Assembly (NCBI RefSeq): GCF_025770735.1
Contig: NZ_JAODPB010000008.1
Span: forward strand, 1 to 64,000
Length of the DNA: 64,000 nucleotides
Direction: 5' to 3'
From: Shouchella tritolerans
Lineage (GTDB): Bacteria > Bacillota > Bacilli > Bacillales > Bacillaceae_D
Position 1 is the first letter of the stretch; each line of letters begins with the position of its first letter. The translations under genes were made by a program, and so were the position numbers. Below are positions 1 through 7,296 of the stretch, one piece after another. The notes under the pieces are model-generated. The model did no database searches and was not told where the DNA came from. It worked only from the letters and a program-made list of their open reading frames with translations.

Positions 1-2
1 CC

Positions 3-1430
3 ATCGCCGACCTGTTGCCGCTGCCACCGTTCTCGATGGAACCAGTCCTTCGCTACGTGCAACAAGGCAAAGACCATGTCCGTGTGACGGCGGAAAGGCT
101 TGGTAACCTGGACGAAGCCAACGACACGGTGCTCTCAAGCGCAAAAAGCACTTTGCAAGAACTGACGACCGTTGTCAGCCAAGTAGCCAACTGGACCAGT
201 GGCGGCGTGATCCCTTCCCCAGAAACGCAGGCGGAGATCGATGCCAATATGGAAGAGCTGTACCAAAATGTCGTGACACAAGCGATCCAAATGGCCCCAC
301 TAGACCGAAGCCATATCAACGGCCGCGAAGGGGATCTGTACCAAGACGTCTTGCCGCTCGAATTTCTGTATACAGGCGCCTACGCCCCGCTATACAGTGG
401 CCTGAAGGCAGCTAACTGGTATTACTTGAACCATTTCCCTGTCAGTGCCATCCTAAGCAACGAGCAGGCCCTGCAAGCGTGCCGAGCGCCAGCGATGGGA
501 GCAACCCATGCCGTTACCCCGGGGTATTTCCCGTTATTTGCGCGCCTATCGAGCCTGCCCGCAAACGCGACCGTCTCGCCGGCAATCCTGACACGGCAAC
601 TGAAACAGCTGGTGCCGATCCAATACCAATGGTACCAAGCCCAACTCCGTACCCAAGCGACTCAAGTGGACACGTCGCAAGTGGTCACCATACCAGAATA
701 TATGTTTACGGATGAAGAAGTCGCAGCCATCAACACGTACCTCGAGAACAACCCTCCGAGCGAGGAGAGGTTGAAGACAAATCCCATTGTTGCTGGAGTG
801 GTCGACTTTTTCTTCGGTGACTTCCTCACGCTCGCCGACCCAGAAGCTTCGCTTGGGGAGAAAGCCCTAGCAACGACGTTTATCTTAGTGAAGCCAGCGA
901 AAGTGGCCGAACTAGGATATGACTTGTCGAAGGCGAGGAAGGTGAAGACTGGGGGGAAGGGGATAGATAATTCTAATAGACTTATTCCAGGTACACCTGG
1001 TATTGTTACAGGAGGTAACTCTAATAAGTTAGGAAAAAATATGTTGGAAGATATGGGGCTTAAACGTTCTACAAAATGGAGTGGATATCAAGCACAACAT
1101 ATTATTCCTTCTGAAATGGCAAATAATCCTGTTATACAAAAAATTGGAATGAATTTTGATGACTCAACAAATGGAATTTTTCTAAGAGTGCCAGATAATG
1201 AGATTAGTACCATGTCTAGGCATAGGGGATATCATTCTGTTTATAATGAAGTAGTTGAAAGAGCATTAAACAGAATGGATATAAATCAAAACGTTGATAA
1301 TTTACAAAAGCAAGTATACGAGTTACAAAGTAACCTAAGAAAATTACAGGAGAAAGGTCTACCTTTGTACCCAAGCCAAGGGGCAACAGTAGAACTTTGG
1401 GAAAGAAAGCTTAAACAGTTGGAAAAATAA
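3..1430 (+). CDS. LXG-type polymorphic toxin, AHH nuclease tip (5' partial)
   Basis: The reading frame is open from the window edge, so the true start and most of an N-terminal LXG-like secretion domain lie upstream. About 475 residues are visible. Residues 1-320 are helical, and the pre-toxin linker (VDFFFGDF...PAKVAELGYDL) ends in a TGGKG motif. Beyond it the DNA turns clearly AT-rich and encodes a tip resembling AHH-family HNH/ENDO VII nucleases: QAQHIIP, then DDSTNGIFL and SRHRGYHSVYNEVVERAL. LXG proteins are exported by type VII secretion in Firmicutes and kill neighbouring cells. The nuclease role is inferred from these motifs. The next gene, 35 bases downstream, is the expected immunity partner. 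Confidence 0.85.
   Translation: MADLLPLPPFSMEPVLRYVQQGKDHVRVTAERLGNLDEANDTVLSSAKSTLQELTTVVSQVANWTSGGVIPSPETQAEIDANMEELYQNVVTQAIQMAPLDRSHINGREGDLYQDVLPLEFLYTGAYAPLYSGLKAANWYYLNHFPVSAILSNEQALQACRAPAMGATHAVTPGYFPLFARLSSLPANATVSPAILTRQLKQLVPIQYQWYQAQLRTQATQVDTSQVVTIPEYMFTDEEVAAINTYLENNPPSEERLKTNPIVAGVVDFFFGDFLTLADPEASLGEKALATTFILVKPAKVAELGYDLSKARKVKTGGKGIDNSNRLIPGTPGIVTGGNSNKLGKNMLEDMGLKRSTKWSGYQAQHIIPSEMANNPVIQKIGMNFDDSTNGIFLRVPDNEISTMSRHRGYHSVYNEVVERALNRMDINQNVDNLQKQVYELQSNLRKLQEKGLPLYPSQGATVELWERKLKQLEK
429..963 (+). repeat. Direct repeat copy 1 (toxin middle and pre-toxin region)
   Basis: This segment of the intact toxin gene is nearly identical to 4204-4737. Similarity begins at ACCATTTCCCTGTCAG and stops immediately after the GGGGGGAAGGGGA run that encodes the TGGKG linker motif. 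The end of similarity coincides with the change from GC-richer to AT-rich coding sequence. This is the arrangement expected where alternative toxin tips are swapped by recombination through a shared linker. Confidence 0.93.
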
Positions 1431-1465
1431 TTGTATATGAAAATATGGTAAGGAGGTAAGTATTT

Positions 1466-1921
1466 ATGGATAAAAAAGATATTATTTTCCTTGAACAGTT
1501 ACTTTATAATACAGATAAAGATTATGTAGTAAGCCAGTTAAAGAATATAGACAACCCTTTATTACTCCATTACTTTGCTGCAAATTATAATTGGAATAGT
1601 GGATTTGATGTACCAACAGTCATCTTAGATAATGAGGCTTGTGATTTAGGGACAGGTTTACTAATGTTCCATTATGCAGATGGCTATCGTTTGTTAGAGA
1701 GTTCAGATGAAATTTCAAGTTCTTCATTAGAGGAATGGAAAGTTTTTTTGGGAAAGATTTATAATAAACTATTAAACTTAGACTTTAAATCACAAGACAT
1801 TTCCTTTGACCCTGAATTAACCAAAATTCAAAAGTATAAGTTAAAAAAGAATAACCCTGACCTTCCGGATGTTTTAATTAGTAAGTCTCCAGGCAAAGAG
1901 ATTGATATACCTAAGATATGA
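1466..1921 (+). CDS. DUF4274-family immunity protein
   Basis: This 151-residue, AT-rich, probably cytoplasmic protein carries the DUF4274 pattern: LLHYFAANYNWNSGFDVPT followed by DNEACDLGTGLLMFHYADGY. The family is commonly encoded directly downstream of polymorphic toxins. The start is set by an AAGGAGG ribosome binding site about nine bases before the ATG. Its position just after the AHH toxin suggests that it neutralises that nuclease. The pairing is inferred from gene order only. The last 30 residues are lysine- and proline-rich and may be disordered. Confidence 0.75.
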   Translation: MDKKDIIFLEQLLYNTDKDYVVSQLKNIDNPLLLHYFAANYNWNSGFDVPTVILDNEACDLGTGLLMFHYADGYRLLESSDEISSSSLEEWKVFLGKIYNKLLNLDFKSQDISFDPELTKIQKYKLKKNNPDLPDVLISKSPGKEIDIPKI

Positions 1922-1933
1922 TGTGATTTATTA

Positions 1934-1993
1934 GAAACCTTGATTGGCAAAATGCATTTCAAGGTTTCTTTTTTGTGGGGGCTACCTAGTGCC
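1934..1993 (+). terminator. Repeat A1: hairpin terminator after the immunity gene
   Basis: The arms GAAACCTTGA and TCAAGGTTTC form a ten-base-pair stem followed by TTTTTT, a good rho-independent terminator just after the DUF4274 gene. The hairpin and the next 20 bases (GTGGGGGCTACCTAGTGCC) recur at 5748-5806 with about 80 percent identity, so this is a repeated unit and not merely a terminator. Confidence 0.8.
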
Positions 1994-2640
1994 GAATAAA
2001 CGACTTATTATTTTCAGAGTGGAGATAAGCCTTGTAAGCCCTATTACAGAAGATTTGACCCCTGTATTTGAATTAGAAGATGTGGGCGGTTATGGACGAG
2101 ATTTAGCGTTGTATCTGATTAAACAAAAATACATTGTAAAATTCGTTAATTCCTCTTTATTTTGGGACGCTCAATGCGTCACAGATGTTCTAATTCGTAA
2201 GCTGCCTTACCTACCAGACACTCCACCATCGGATATTCATTGGATAATCTCTCAACTTGTAGGTAGAAGAAATGCTTTAGTGAAAGCCTAAACCCGCTTT
2301 GAAGATATATGCAATTAAACTATCGTTATCCAAGCTACAAGGATTCAGAAGTAGATGGCAAAACGGCACTAGCCTTTTGGGAAAGCTATTCTTTACCTTC
2401 TCATTTTGAGGGAAAACCAGTAAAAGGATTACGAACATTCCTCATCCGCTTTAATTACAGAAATAGGAGACATTCATCGGTTTTCAAACTCTGACAAACT
2501 AGCAAGATATGCTGGAATAGTCCCTTAAGGCGATAAGGAGACGATGAAGAAAACGAAACAAGACAATCGAAAGCTATATGACACCTTTTACAACGCGATT
2601 GGAAACGGTTTCGTTGGGATTTGCCATCCCAAGTTACTCC
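1985..2640 (+). pseudogene. IS110-family transposase remnant
   Basis: Three frames together preserve pieces of an IS110-type transposase in the correct order. VSPITEDLTPVFELEDVGGY lies near 2036-2095, then SQLVGRRNALVKA ending at 2291. YPSYKDSEVDGKTALAFWES follows near 2325, and EIGDIHRFSNSDKLARYAG ends near 2520. An intact family member has about 400 residues. Here internal deletions, frameshifts and stops have removed large blocks, including the N-terminal catalytic DEDD start. It is a dead element marking past recombination in the immunity array. The exact right end cannot be fixed by eye. Confidence 0.75.
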
Positions 2641-2662
2641 ATTAATAGGAGGTTGAAAGTAC

Positions 2663-3154
2663 TTGAAAAAGCTTGATTTTAAGACTTATGGAGAATTTAC
2701 TGATGAAATGTTAAATCTTAAGTATGACTCACAAATAATATATGAGGGATATACCGATAACTTAATAACTTCAGTAACAGGTGATTTAGAACTAAAACTA
2801 AACTATGGTACGAGTAATACTTATTCGGTACTCGCTAGAAAATTTGGTGACCGTGTAGTATGGATACCAAAGCTTCCATTGGACTCAGATTATAGATACA
2901 AAACGATTGTTTTTACTTTGAGGCAGTTTGTAGATTTATGGACATTTTTAAAATATAAGGCAGAAGATGATTTAGAAATTATAAAGAATATACGTTCAGA
3001 TGAATTAAAACTCATATGGATGATGGGAGCTAGAGGGGTAGAACGAATTGATGATACATCAAGTCTAATTCAATCAGTTAAAAAGAATATCCTTGCACTC
3101 TCTCCAAGTTTAGAACAACAGGATACCACTTTTAATAATCTTATTCAAAAATAA
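2663..3154 (+). CDS. Putative orphan immunity protein, unknown family
   Basis: This encodes 163 residues, AT-rich like the other immunity genes nearby. A TTG start is chosen because AGGAGG lies ten bases upstream. No signal peptide or membrane helix is visible. The sequence mixes predicted strands (ITSVTGDLELKLNYG, YSVLARKFGDRVVWIP) with helices towards the C terminus, and I recognise no family motif. It sits between an IS110 remnant and immunity-gene fragments with no adjacent toxin tip. An orphan immunity gene protecting against a non-self LXG toxin is therefore the simplest reading, but that role is inference. Confidence 0.6.
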   Translation: MKKLDFKTYGEFTDEMLNLKYDSQIIYEGYTDNLITSVTGDLELKLNYGTSNTYSVLARKFGDRVVWIPKLPLDSDYRYKTIVFTLRQFVDLWTFLKYKAEDDLEIIKNIRSDELKLIWMMGARGVERIDDTSSLIQSVKKNILALSPSLEQQDTTFNNLIQK

Positions 3155-3155
3155 T

Positions 3156-3317
3156 TGGGTATTAAATAAAGATAGGCTAATAGAAGGAGGAGACAATTGG
3201 GAATGTTTTATTGCTTATCTTGACAATGGAGTACATGAGGAGTGGGAGGTTTTTAAAAAAGATCAGGAAGATGTTTTATATATTCACTTAGGTAGTGGAT
3301 ATTGTTTACCAATTTAA
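3156..3317 (+). pseudogene. C-terminal fragment of an immunity-type gene
   Basis: An open frame without a usable start encodes about 53 residues, including LIEGGDNWECFIAYLDNGVH and EDVLYIHLGSGYCLPI, and stops at 3315-3317. The composition looks protein-like and a strong hairpin terminator follows directly. It therefore appears to be the 3' remnant of a gene whose 5' part was lost when the neighbouring 163-residue gene was joined to it. The family was not recognised. Confidence 0.5.
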
Positions 3318-3326
3318 CAATAGTAG

Positions 3327-3352
3327 CGGCTATCGAATGATAGCCGTCTTTT
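3327..3352 (+). terminator. Rho-independent terminator
   Basis: CGGCTATC GAAT GATAGCCG is an eight-base-pair stem with a four-base loop followed by TCTTTT. It lies ten bases after the stop of the truncated immunity fragment. Confidence 0.8.
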
Positions 3353-3478
3353 GGTTAGAGTACGGAGTGTCATATTTAGACAATAGAAAGATACTTGTAA
3401 GCTCAATATGATGTTTTAACAAAGATAAGGAAAGGATTAGCACCGTAAGGAAAAAGTTATTTGAAAGAGGTGTAAATA

Positions 3479-3910
3479 ATGATTGAGATAAAACCAAGTA
3501 CTGCAAAGTTTAATGAGAGAGAGTTCAACAATTTTCAAAAAGAACTAGGGGCAAGTTTGCCAATTGAATATAAAAAATTCCTAGAAAAAAATAATGGTGG
3601 CGCTCCGGAAGTAAATATTGTTGAACTTAAAAATGAAGAAATAAAGTCATTTTCTGTTACCGATTTTTTTGGGATTAATAACGCGAAAATAAATGACTTA
3701 AGATCACAATATGAAACTTATAAAGAACGGATACCAAGTAGGAATATACCTATATGTCGGGCAGAGGGAGGCAATATAGTTTGTTTAAATATTGATAATG
3801 GGTTAATAAGTTTATGGGACCATGATACTGAACTTATGAATGAAAATTTCTTGCCTACTAATTCTTTTTTAAAAGTTGCGAGCAGTTTTGAAGAGTTTTT
3901 AGTTTTATAA
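3479..3910 (+). CDS. SMI1/KNR4 (SUKH) family immunity protein
   Basis: The 143-residue protein has SUKH-superfamily features: an N-terminal FNNFQKELGASLPIEYKKFL block followed by the glycine-rich NNGGAP turn. Next come DFFGI, then RNIPICRAEGGNIVCLNIDNG and a closing SFEEFL helix. SUKH proteins are widespread immunity proteins against nuclease and deaminase toxins. The ATG follows GAAAGAGGTG. The stop falls inside the final helix, and a different frame continues with KPYDHEDALDDYKVEDVWID to a stop at 4006-4008. A single-base frameshift near 3900 may therefore have shortened the protein by about 30 residues. No toxin is adjacent. Confidence 0.8.
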   Translation: MIEIKPSTAKFNEREFNNFQKELGASLPIEYKKFLEKNNGGAPEVNIVELKNEEIKSFSVTDFFGINNAKINDLRSQYETYKERIPSRNIPICRAEGGNIVCLNIDNGLISLWDHDTELMNENFLPTNSFLKVASSFEEFLVL

Positions 3911-4027
3911 AACCATATGACCATGAAGATGCTTTAGATGATTACAAAGTTGAAGACGTGTGGATTGATCCTGATTTTCTAAAAGAATTAAAAAGTGATA
4001 AAGATTAACGTGCAATACTTAGAAAAA

Positions 4028-4095
4028 CTTGATTTGCTATAAAGAACTGCCCCCGAAGAATGGACCCTTTAAAAAGTTCGTTTCTCGGGTTTTTG
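4028..4095 (+). repeat. Repeat B1: terminator-like intergenic repeat
   Basis: This 68-base unit starts CTTGATTTGCTATAAAGAAC and ends with an imperfect CCCGAAGAA...TTTCTCGGG dyad and a T run. It closely matches 5622-5690, with identity near 90 percent by eye. It lies downstream of the SUKH gene and just upstream of the displaced EndoU cassette, and probably acts as a transcription terminator. Confidence 0.8.
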
Positions 4096-4203
4096 TTTTC
4101 TATTACAACGAACCCGGTATAATTAAATCAACTAAGAAGAACGACGAATGTAAAAATGAGTAAACGATTTTTACTATTCTTGAGTAGAAACAGTTAGAAT
4201 TTA

Positions 4204-4737
4204 AACCATTTCCCTGTCAGTGCCATCCTAAGCAATGAACAGGCGCTGCAAGCGTGCCGAGCGCCAGCGATGGGAGCAACCCATGCCGTTACCCCGGCGT
4301 ATTTCCCGTTATTTGCGCGCCTATCGCACCTGCCCGCTAACGCGACCGTCTCGCCGGCAATCCTGACACGGCAACTGAAACAGCTGGTGCCGATCCAATA
4401 CCAATGGTACCAAGCTCAGCTCCGTACCCAAGCGATTCAAACGGATACGTCTCAAGTGGTCACTACACCAGGATATATGTTTACGGATCAAGAAGTCGCA
4501 GCTATCAACACGTACCTCGAGAACAACCCTCCGAACGAGGAGCGGTTGAATGAAAATCCCATTGTTGCTGGAGTGGTCGACTTTTTCTTCGGTGACTTCA
4601 TCACGCTCGCCGACCAGAAGCTTCGCTCGGGGAGAAAGCCCTGGCAACGACGTTTATCTTAGTGAAGCCAGCGAAAGTGGCCGAACTAGGATATGACTTG
4701 TCGAAGGTGAGGAAGGTGGAGACTGGGGGGAAGGGGA
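4204..4737 (+). repeat. Direct repeat copy 2 (start of orphan toxin cassette)
   Basis: This is the second copy of 429-963. The coordinate offset changes from 3775 to 3774 because one C is missing in a GACCCAG/GACCAG run near 4612, and that single deletion breaks the reading frame. Similarity to the first copy starts abruptly in a non-coding AT-rich context with no ribosome binding site. The copy therefore lacks the LXG secretion region. Confidence 0.93.
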
Positions 4738-5170
4738 CGGTTAAAGCTGTAACATTGAGTGAGAAATCCCTGGATCATGCAAATATAGGTGACTTTACTA
4801 TAAACCCTAAAACAGGAAAAATATCTAAAATGAGTGGTGGTGGGCATGGTCAAGATAATATAGATTTTCTTAAACAAAATGGCATCGAATACAATATTGA
4901 AAGAGTTTATCCTAACGGGGTAAGGGTTGGCAATGTACCAGACCACAAGGCAAAAGGGAAGCGAACAGGTAATGGTCAAGCATGGTTTCCTGAAAATTGG
5001 TCTAAGGAAGATATAAAGAAAGCTGGAGAACATGAATTAATATGCCTGAACACAAGAATATTGCTGATGGTGTAACAGTATTTGGTGATTACAATGGTGT
5101 TAGGGTAGGCGTAATCAAAACAAATGGAGAGATAGGAACTATTTTTCCAGATAGTATGTTACAACCATAG
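4204..5170 (+). pseudogene. Displaced, frameshifted EndoU toxin cassette
   Basis: After the shared linker (TGGKG near 4727) the cassette encodes a bacterial EndoU-type RNase tip: LDHANIGDF, then SGGGHGQDNIDFLKQNGIEY, NGVRVGNVP, TGNGQAWFPENWSKEDIKKA and a final DGVTVFGDYNGVRVGVIKT. The family's conserved HxxG...GGH, WFP and C-terminal G-x-Y/N blocks are present. Expression as one protein is blocked by a deletion near 4612 and a second frameshift between about 5031 and 5041. There is no N-terminal secretion domain. It fits an orphan toxin-tip cassette that could be recombined into the full-length gene upstream, as known for rhs and cdiA loci. Confidence 0.8.
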
Positions 5171-5191
5171 TTATAAAGGGAGGAATTAACA

Positions 5192-5494
5192 TTGTTTGAG
5201 GAAAGAGTTAGAGCAGTCTTAGGTGCACGAGCATTACTAGATGATAATGATCCAAGAGTCGAGCAAAAATGGAAAGAGCTAATTGTATTACTAAGTGAAG
5301 ATGAGAACCTAACTCTGAATTTCTTACAGGTTTGTACAAAAACAGAACTTTCATTTTTAAGTGAGATTTTTGAGGAAGTGGCATATAATTTGCAAAGTAA
5401 AAAGTATATTGAATTACTATACTTACTAGATCAAAGATACCCAGACTTAAACTTGAAGAGAAGTATACAGATTGCTGAGGAATACATGGATTAA
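5192..5494 (+). CDS. Putative immunity protein for the EndoU cassette
   Basis: This is a 100-residue, all-helical-looking acidic protein with a TTG start preceded by AAAGGGAGGAATT. It lies 21 bases after the end of the EndoU tip. DDNDPRVEQKWKELIVLLSE and LSFLSEIFEEVAYNLQSKKY recall small immunity proteins found beside contact-dependent toxins, but I cannot name the family with confidence. Gene order suggests that it blocks EndoU. It remains intact although the toxin is broken, as expected if immunity is still selected. Confidence 0.65.
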   Translation: MFEERVRAVLGARALLDDNDPRVEQKWKELIVLLSEDENLTLNFLQVCTKTELSFLSEIFEEVAYNLQSKKYIELLYLLDQRYPDLNLKRSIQIAEEYMD

Positions 5495-5621
5495 ATAGTG
5501 GTAACAAAGTTTTCGAATTCAAAAGTTTGTGTGAAAAAATATTAATTTAGACTAATTACTTTTTTAGTAGAAACAAGTATTAATGTTGTATAGAGAGAGA
5601 AATTCTGATTCCCAAAAAAAC

Positions 5622-5690
5622 CTTGATTGACTAAATGAACTGCAACCCGAAGAATGGACACTTTAAAAAGTTCGTTTCTCGGGTTTTTTT
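5622..5690 (+). repeat. Repeat B2: terminator-like intergenic repeat
   Basis: This is the second copy of the 4028-4095 unit, sharing the run ATGGAC-CTTTAAAAAGTTCG and the CCCGA...TCGGG dyad with a seven-T tail. Again it lies downstream of an immunity gene. It begins with AACCTTGATTGACTAAA, the same lead sequence that opens the A repeats. Confidence 0.8.
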
Positions 5691-5747
5691 ATGTCAAAGA
5701 ACTGGATAACGAAGATTTTGAAAGAGGAAATTGGTAGGAATACCTAT

Positions 5748-5806
5748 GAAACCTTGATTAGCTAAAAGCTTTTCAAGGTCTCTTTTTGGTGGTGCTACTT
5801 AATGCC
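5748..5806 (+). repeat. Repeat A2: hairpin plus 20-base tail
   Basis: This is the second copy of 1934-1993. The stem ACCTTGA...TCAAGGT is followed by CTCTTTTTGG, then by a conserved tail reading GTGGTGCTACTTAATGCC. No gene directly precedes it, so the repeat here appears detached from its immunity gene. Confidence 0.75.
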
Positions 5807-5974
5807 TAAACTTCAAACTGATTTAGATGATGGTCCAGGTGCTTATATAATTGTTTTCCCCATTGTTCAGGAGTCAGTTTACCAAAAAAGGGATGTGGTG
5901 AGACGTGCATTTTCCGGGCCGTTGTTCTGGAATGTTATAATTTGGTCTCTTCCTCCTCAAACATTCCCAACAAA
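5807..5974. other. Intergenic stretch, no recognisable gene
   Basis: From 5495 to 6021 the only supported elements are the B2 and A2 repeats and the terminator at 5975. A short open frame starting at 5802 reads TDLDDGPGAYIIVFPIVQ but runs through the terminator and into the opposite-strand gene. It matches nothing I know. At most it could be a worn gene end. Confidence 0.5.
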
Positions 5975-6012
5975 AGAGCCGCAACGGCTTGCTCGTGTGC
6001 GGCTTCCTTTTT
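5975..6012. terminator. Bidirectional terminator
   Basis: AGCCGCA and TGCGGCT form the stem. On the minus strand it is followed by CTTTTGTT just after the yuxK stop, and on the plus strand by TCCTTTTT. It marks the boundary between the AT-rich toxin locus and the ordinary chromosome. Confidence 0.7.
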
Positions 6013-6021
6013 GCTTCACCA

Positions 6022-6444
6022 TTAATCTAAAAAGCGCGTTTTTATTTCAGGGGAGGGGATCATGCATTGCTCTCGTTTGCCGAAGAAGTGGTAACGGTTT
6101 CGCGCAAACCAGCGGTAAGCCGGGTCGCGAATGAAGGGAGGGACAAGAATAAGTACATAGAGAATTTTCCATAGTCCGGTTAGTTTTTTGCAAATTCGTA
6201 GGACTGCGGTTGATTCGGTTACATACTGCTCTCCTTCAATCAACACGAGTGAACGTAGGTTTTTGTCGGAAATGCCTAGTGTGGAGAAATAAGATTCCGC
6301 TACCGGCGACTGCAAAGAGGCAAACAAAAAATAACCGTTCTTGTCATGGTTGACAATAAACTGGACTGAATGGTTGCATACATTGCACACGCCATCAAAT
6401 AGAAGAACGGCATGTTTCTTCGGATCGTAAAAAGTAGGACCCAT
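6022..6444 (-). CDS. yuxK: DCC-family (DUF393) thiol-disulfide oxidoreductase-like protein
   Basis: This 140-residue cytoplasmic protein has the signature LLFDGVCNVCNHSVQFIV near residues 14-31, the DxxCxxC motif that names the DCC family. It also has the expected FASLQSP block and a C-terminal FARNRYHFFGKREQC segment. The length matches B. subtilis YuxK-type proteins. The family is predicted to have a thioredoxin-like fold and redox role, but the biochemical function is not established. It is monocistronic, flanked by a terminator and by a divergent DinB-fold gene. Confidence 0.85.
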   Translation of the reverse strand: MGPTFYDPKKHAVLLFDGVCNVCNHSVQFIVNHDKNGYFLFASLQSPVAESYFSTLGISDKNLRSLVLIEGEQYVTESTAVLRICKKLTGLWKILYVLILVPPFIRDPAYRWFARNRYHFFGKREQCMIPSPEIKTRFLD

Positions 6445-6663
6445 TTAGACCACGCCTTTTTTATGTGTTGGTTTAACTTTGTAGATCGAGTCTAAAACTG
6501 CTGTAGATGATTTTTTATTTGCGATAGGTGGTGTTTGTTGCGGTTAACGTCTGTACGTCCATTTTACCACAAAATAGCAAAAAGACGACCATTGCTTGTC
6601 TCAAGCAGGAAAGTAGATTTTTGTGACTATACTCGGTACGCTGAAAGTAGGGGAGGGATTGCT

Positions 6664-7179
6664 TTGCATTATCATTTACATAGACAAACAGAGATGGAGC
6701 CGCGCGTGAATATGCTGTTTTCGATGGCAGAGGAGAATTATGAGCGACTTCGCGGGCTTTTAGAAAAGGTGTCGGAAGAAGAGCTTTTCTATAAAGGGCC
6801 TGGCCAAGCATACAATAGCATTGGCCAGCTGTTGAAGCATTTGGCTTTTGTGGATTTGCAGTGGAATTACCGAATCAAGGAAAAACCTCTTCCTGTCGAG
6901 CTTGAAAAAGCATATGGGCCAGAACTTGATGCAACAGGGAAGCTGCCTGCCGTTGAGAGCGGCTCGACCATCGTCGATGTGCTTGATGCTTACGACTTCG
7001 TGTTCCAATCTTTTAAGGAAACGTGTAAAATGCTTAAGGATGAAGACTTGGATAAGGCCATCCCTTACAACGATCATACAGCGACAATTGGTTGGGGCAT
7101 TTGGCATATGGCTGACCATAGTCGTTACCATCAAGCCCATATTGTTTTGATGCGAAAATGGTTTCGGAAGCTTGGTTGA
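6664..7179 (+). CDS. DinB-fold protein
   Basis: The protein has about 171 residues from a TTG start at 6664. That start is chosen because GGGGAGG lies seven bases upstream; an ATG at 6694 is the alternative. It forms a four-helix bundle with the family's metal-binding pattern: LLKHLAFVDLQWNYRI in helix 2 and GIWHMADHSRYHQAHIVLM in the last helix, with histidines at typical positions. DinB/YfiT-like proteins are metal-dependent and some act as bacillithiol S-transferases. The substrate here cannot be told. A strong terminator follows. Confidence 0.85.
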   Translation: MHYHLHRQTEMEPRVNMLFSMAEENYERLRGLLEKVSEEELFYKGPGQAYNSIGQLLKHLAFVDLQWNYRIKEKPLPVELEKAYGPELDATGKLPAVESGSTIVDVLDAYDFVFQSFKETCKMLKDEDLDKAIPYNDHTATIGWGIWHMADHSRYHQAHIVLMRKWFRKLG

Positions 7180-7234
7180 TTCAAATAATGCCCTTTTTCT
7201 AGCACTTGTTAAAGGTGTTTGGCTAATAGCACAT

Positions 7235-7277
7235 GCCCCCTAAGGCGAACAGTTGGTTTGCTTTAGGGGGCTTTTTG
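7235..7277. terminator. Strong terminator
   Basis: GCCCCCTAAGGCGAAC pairs almost completely with GGTTTGCTTTAGGGGGC, followed by TTTTTG. It lies between the convergent DinB-fold gene and the MocR gene and may serve both directions, although only the plus side has a clear T run. Confidence 0.85.
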
Positions 7278-7296
7278 TCTATTTACTGATGTCCCA

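Noticed and set aside
53-319. Minus-strand open frame opposite the LXG toxin, and similar antisense frames throughout
   Set aside because: They lie opposite clear conserved genes, have no binding sites and show no recognisable motifs. They are shadows of codon bias.
1985-2640. Functional IS110 element
   Set aside because: The transposase is split over several frames, with internal deletions and no intact DEDD domain, so it cannot be active.
5802-6134. 110-residue plus-strand open frame after repeat A2
   Set aside because: It crosses a bidirectional terminator, overlaps the well-supported yuxK gene on the other strand and has no binding site.
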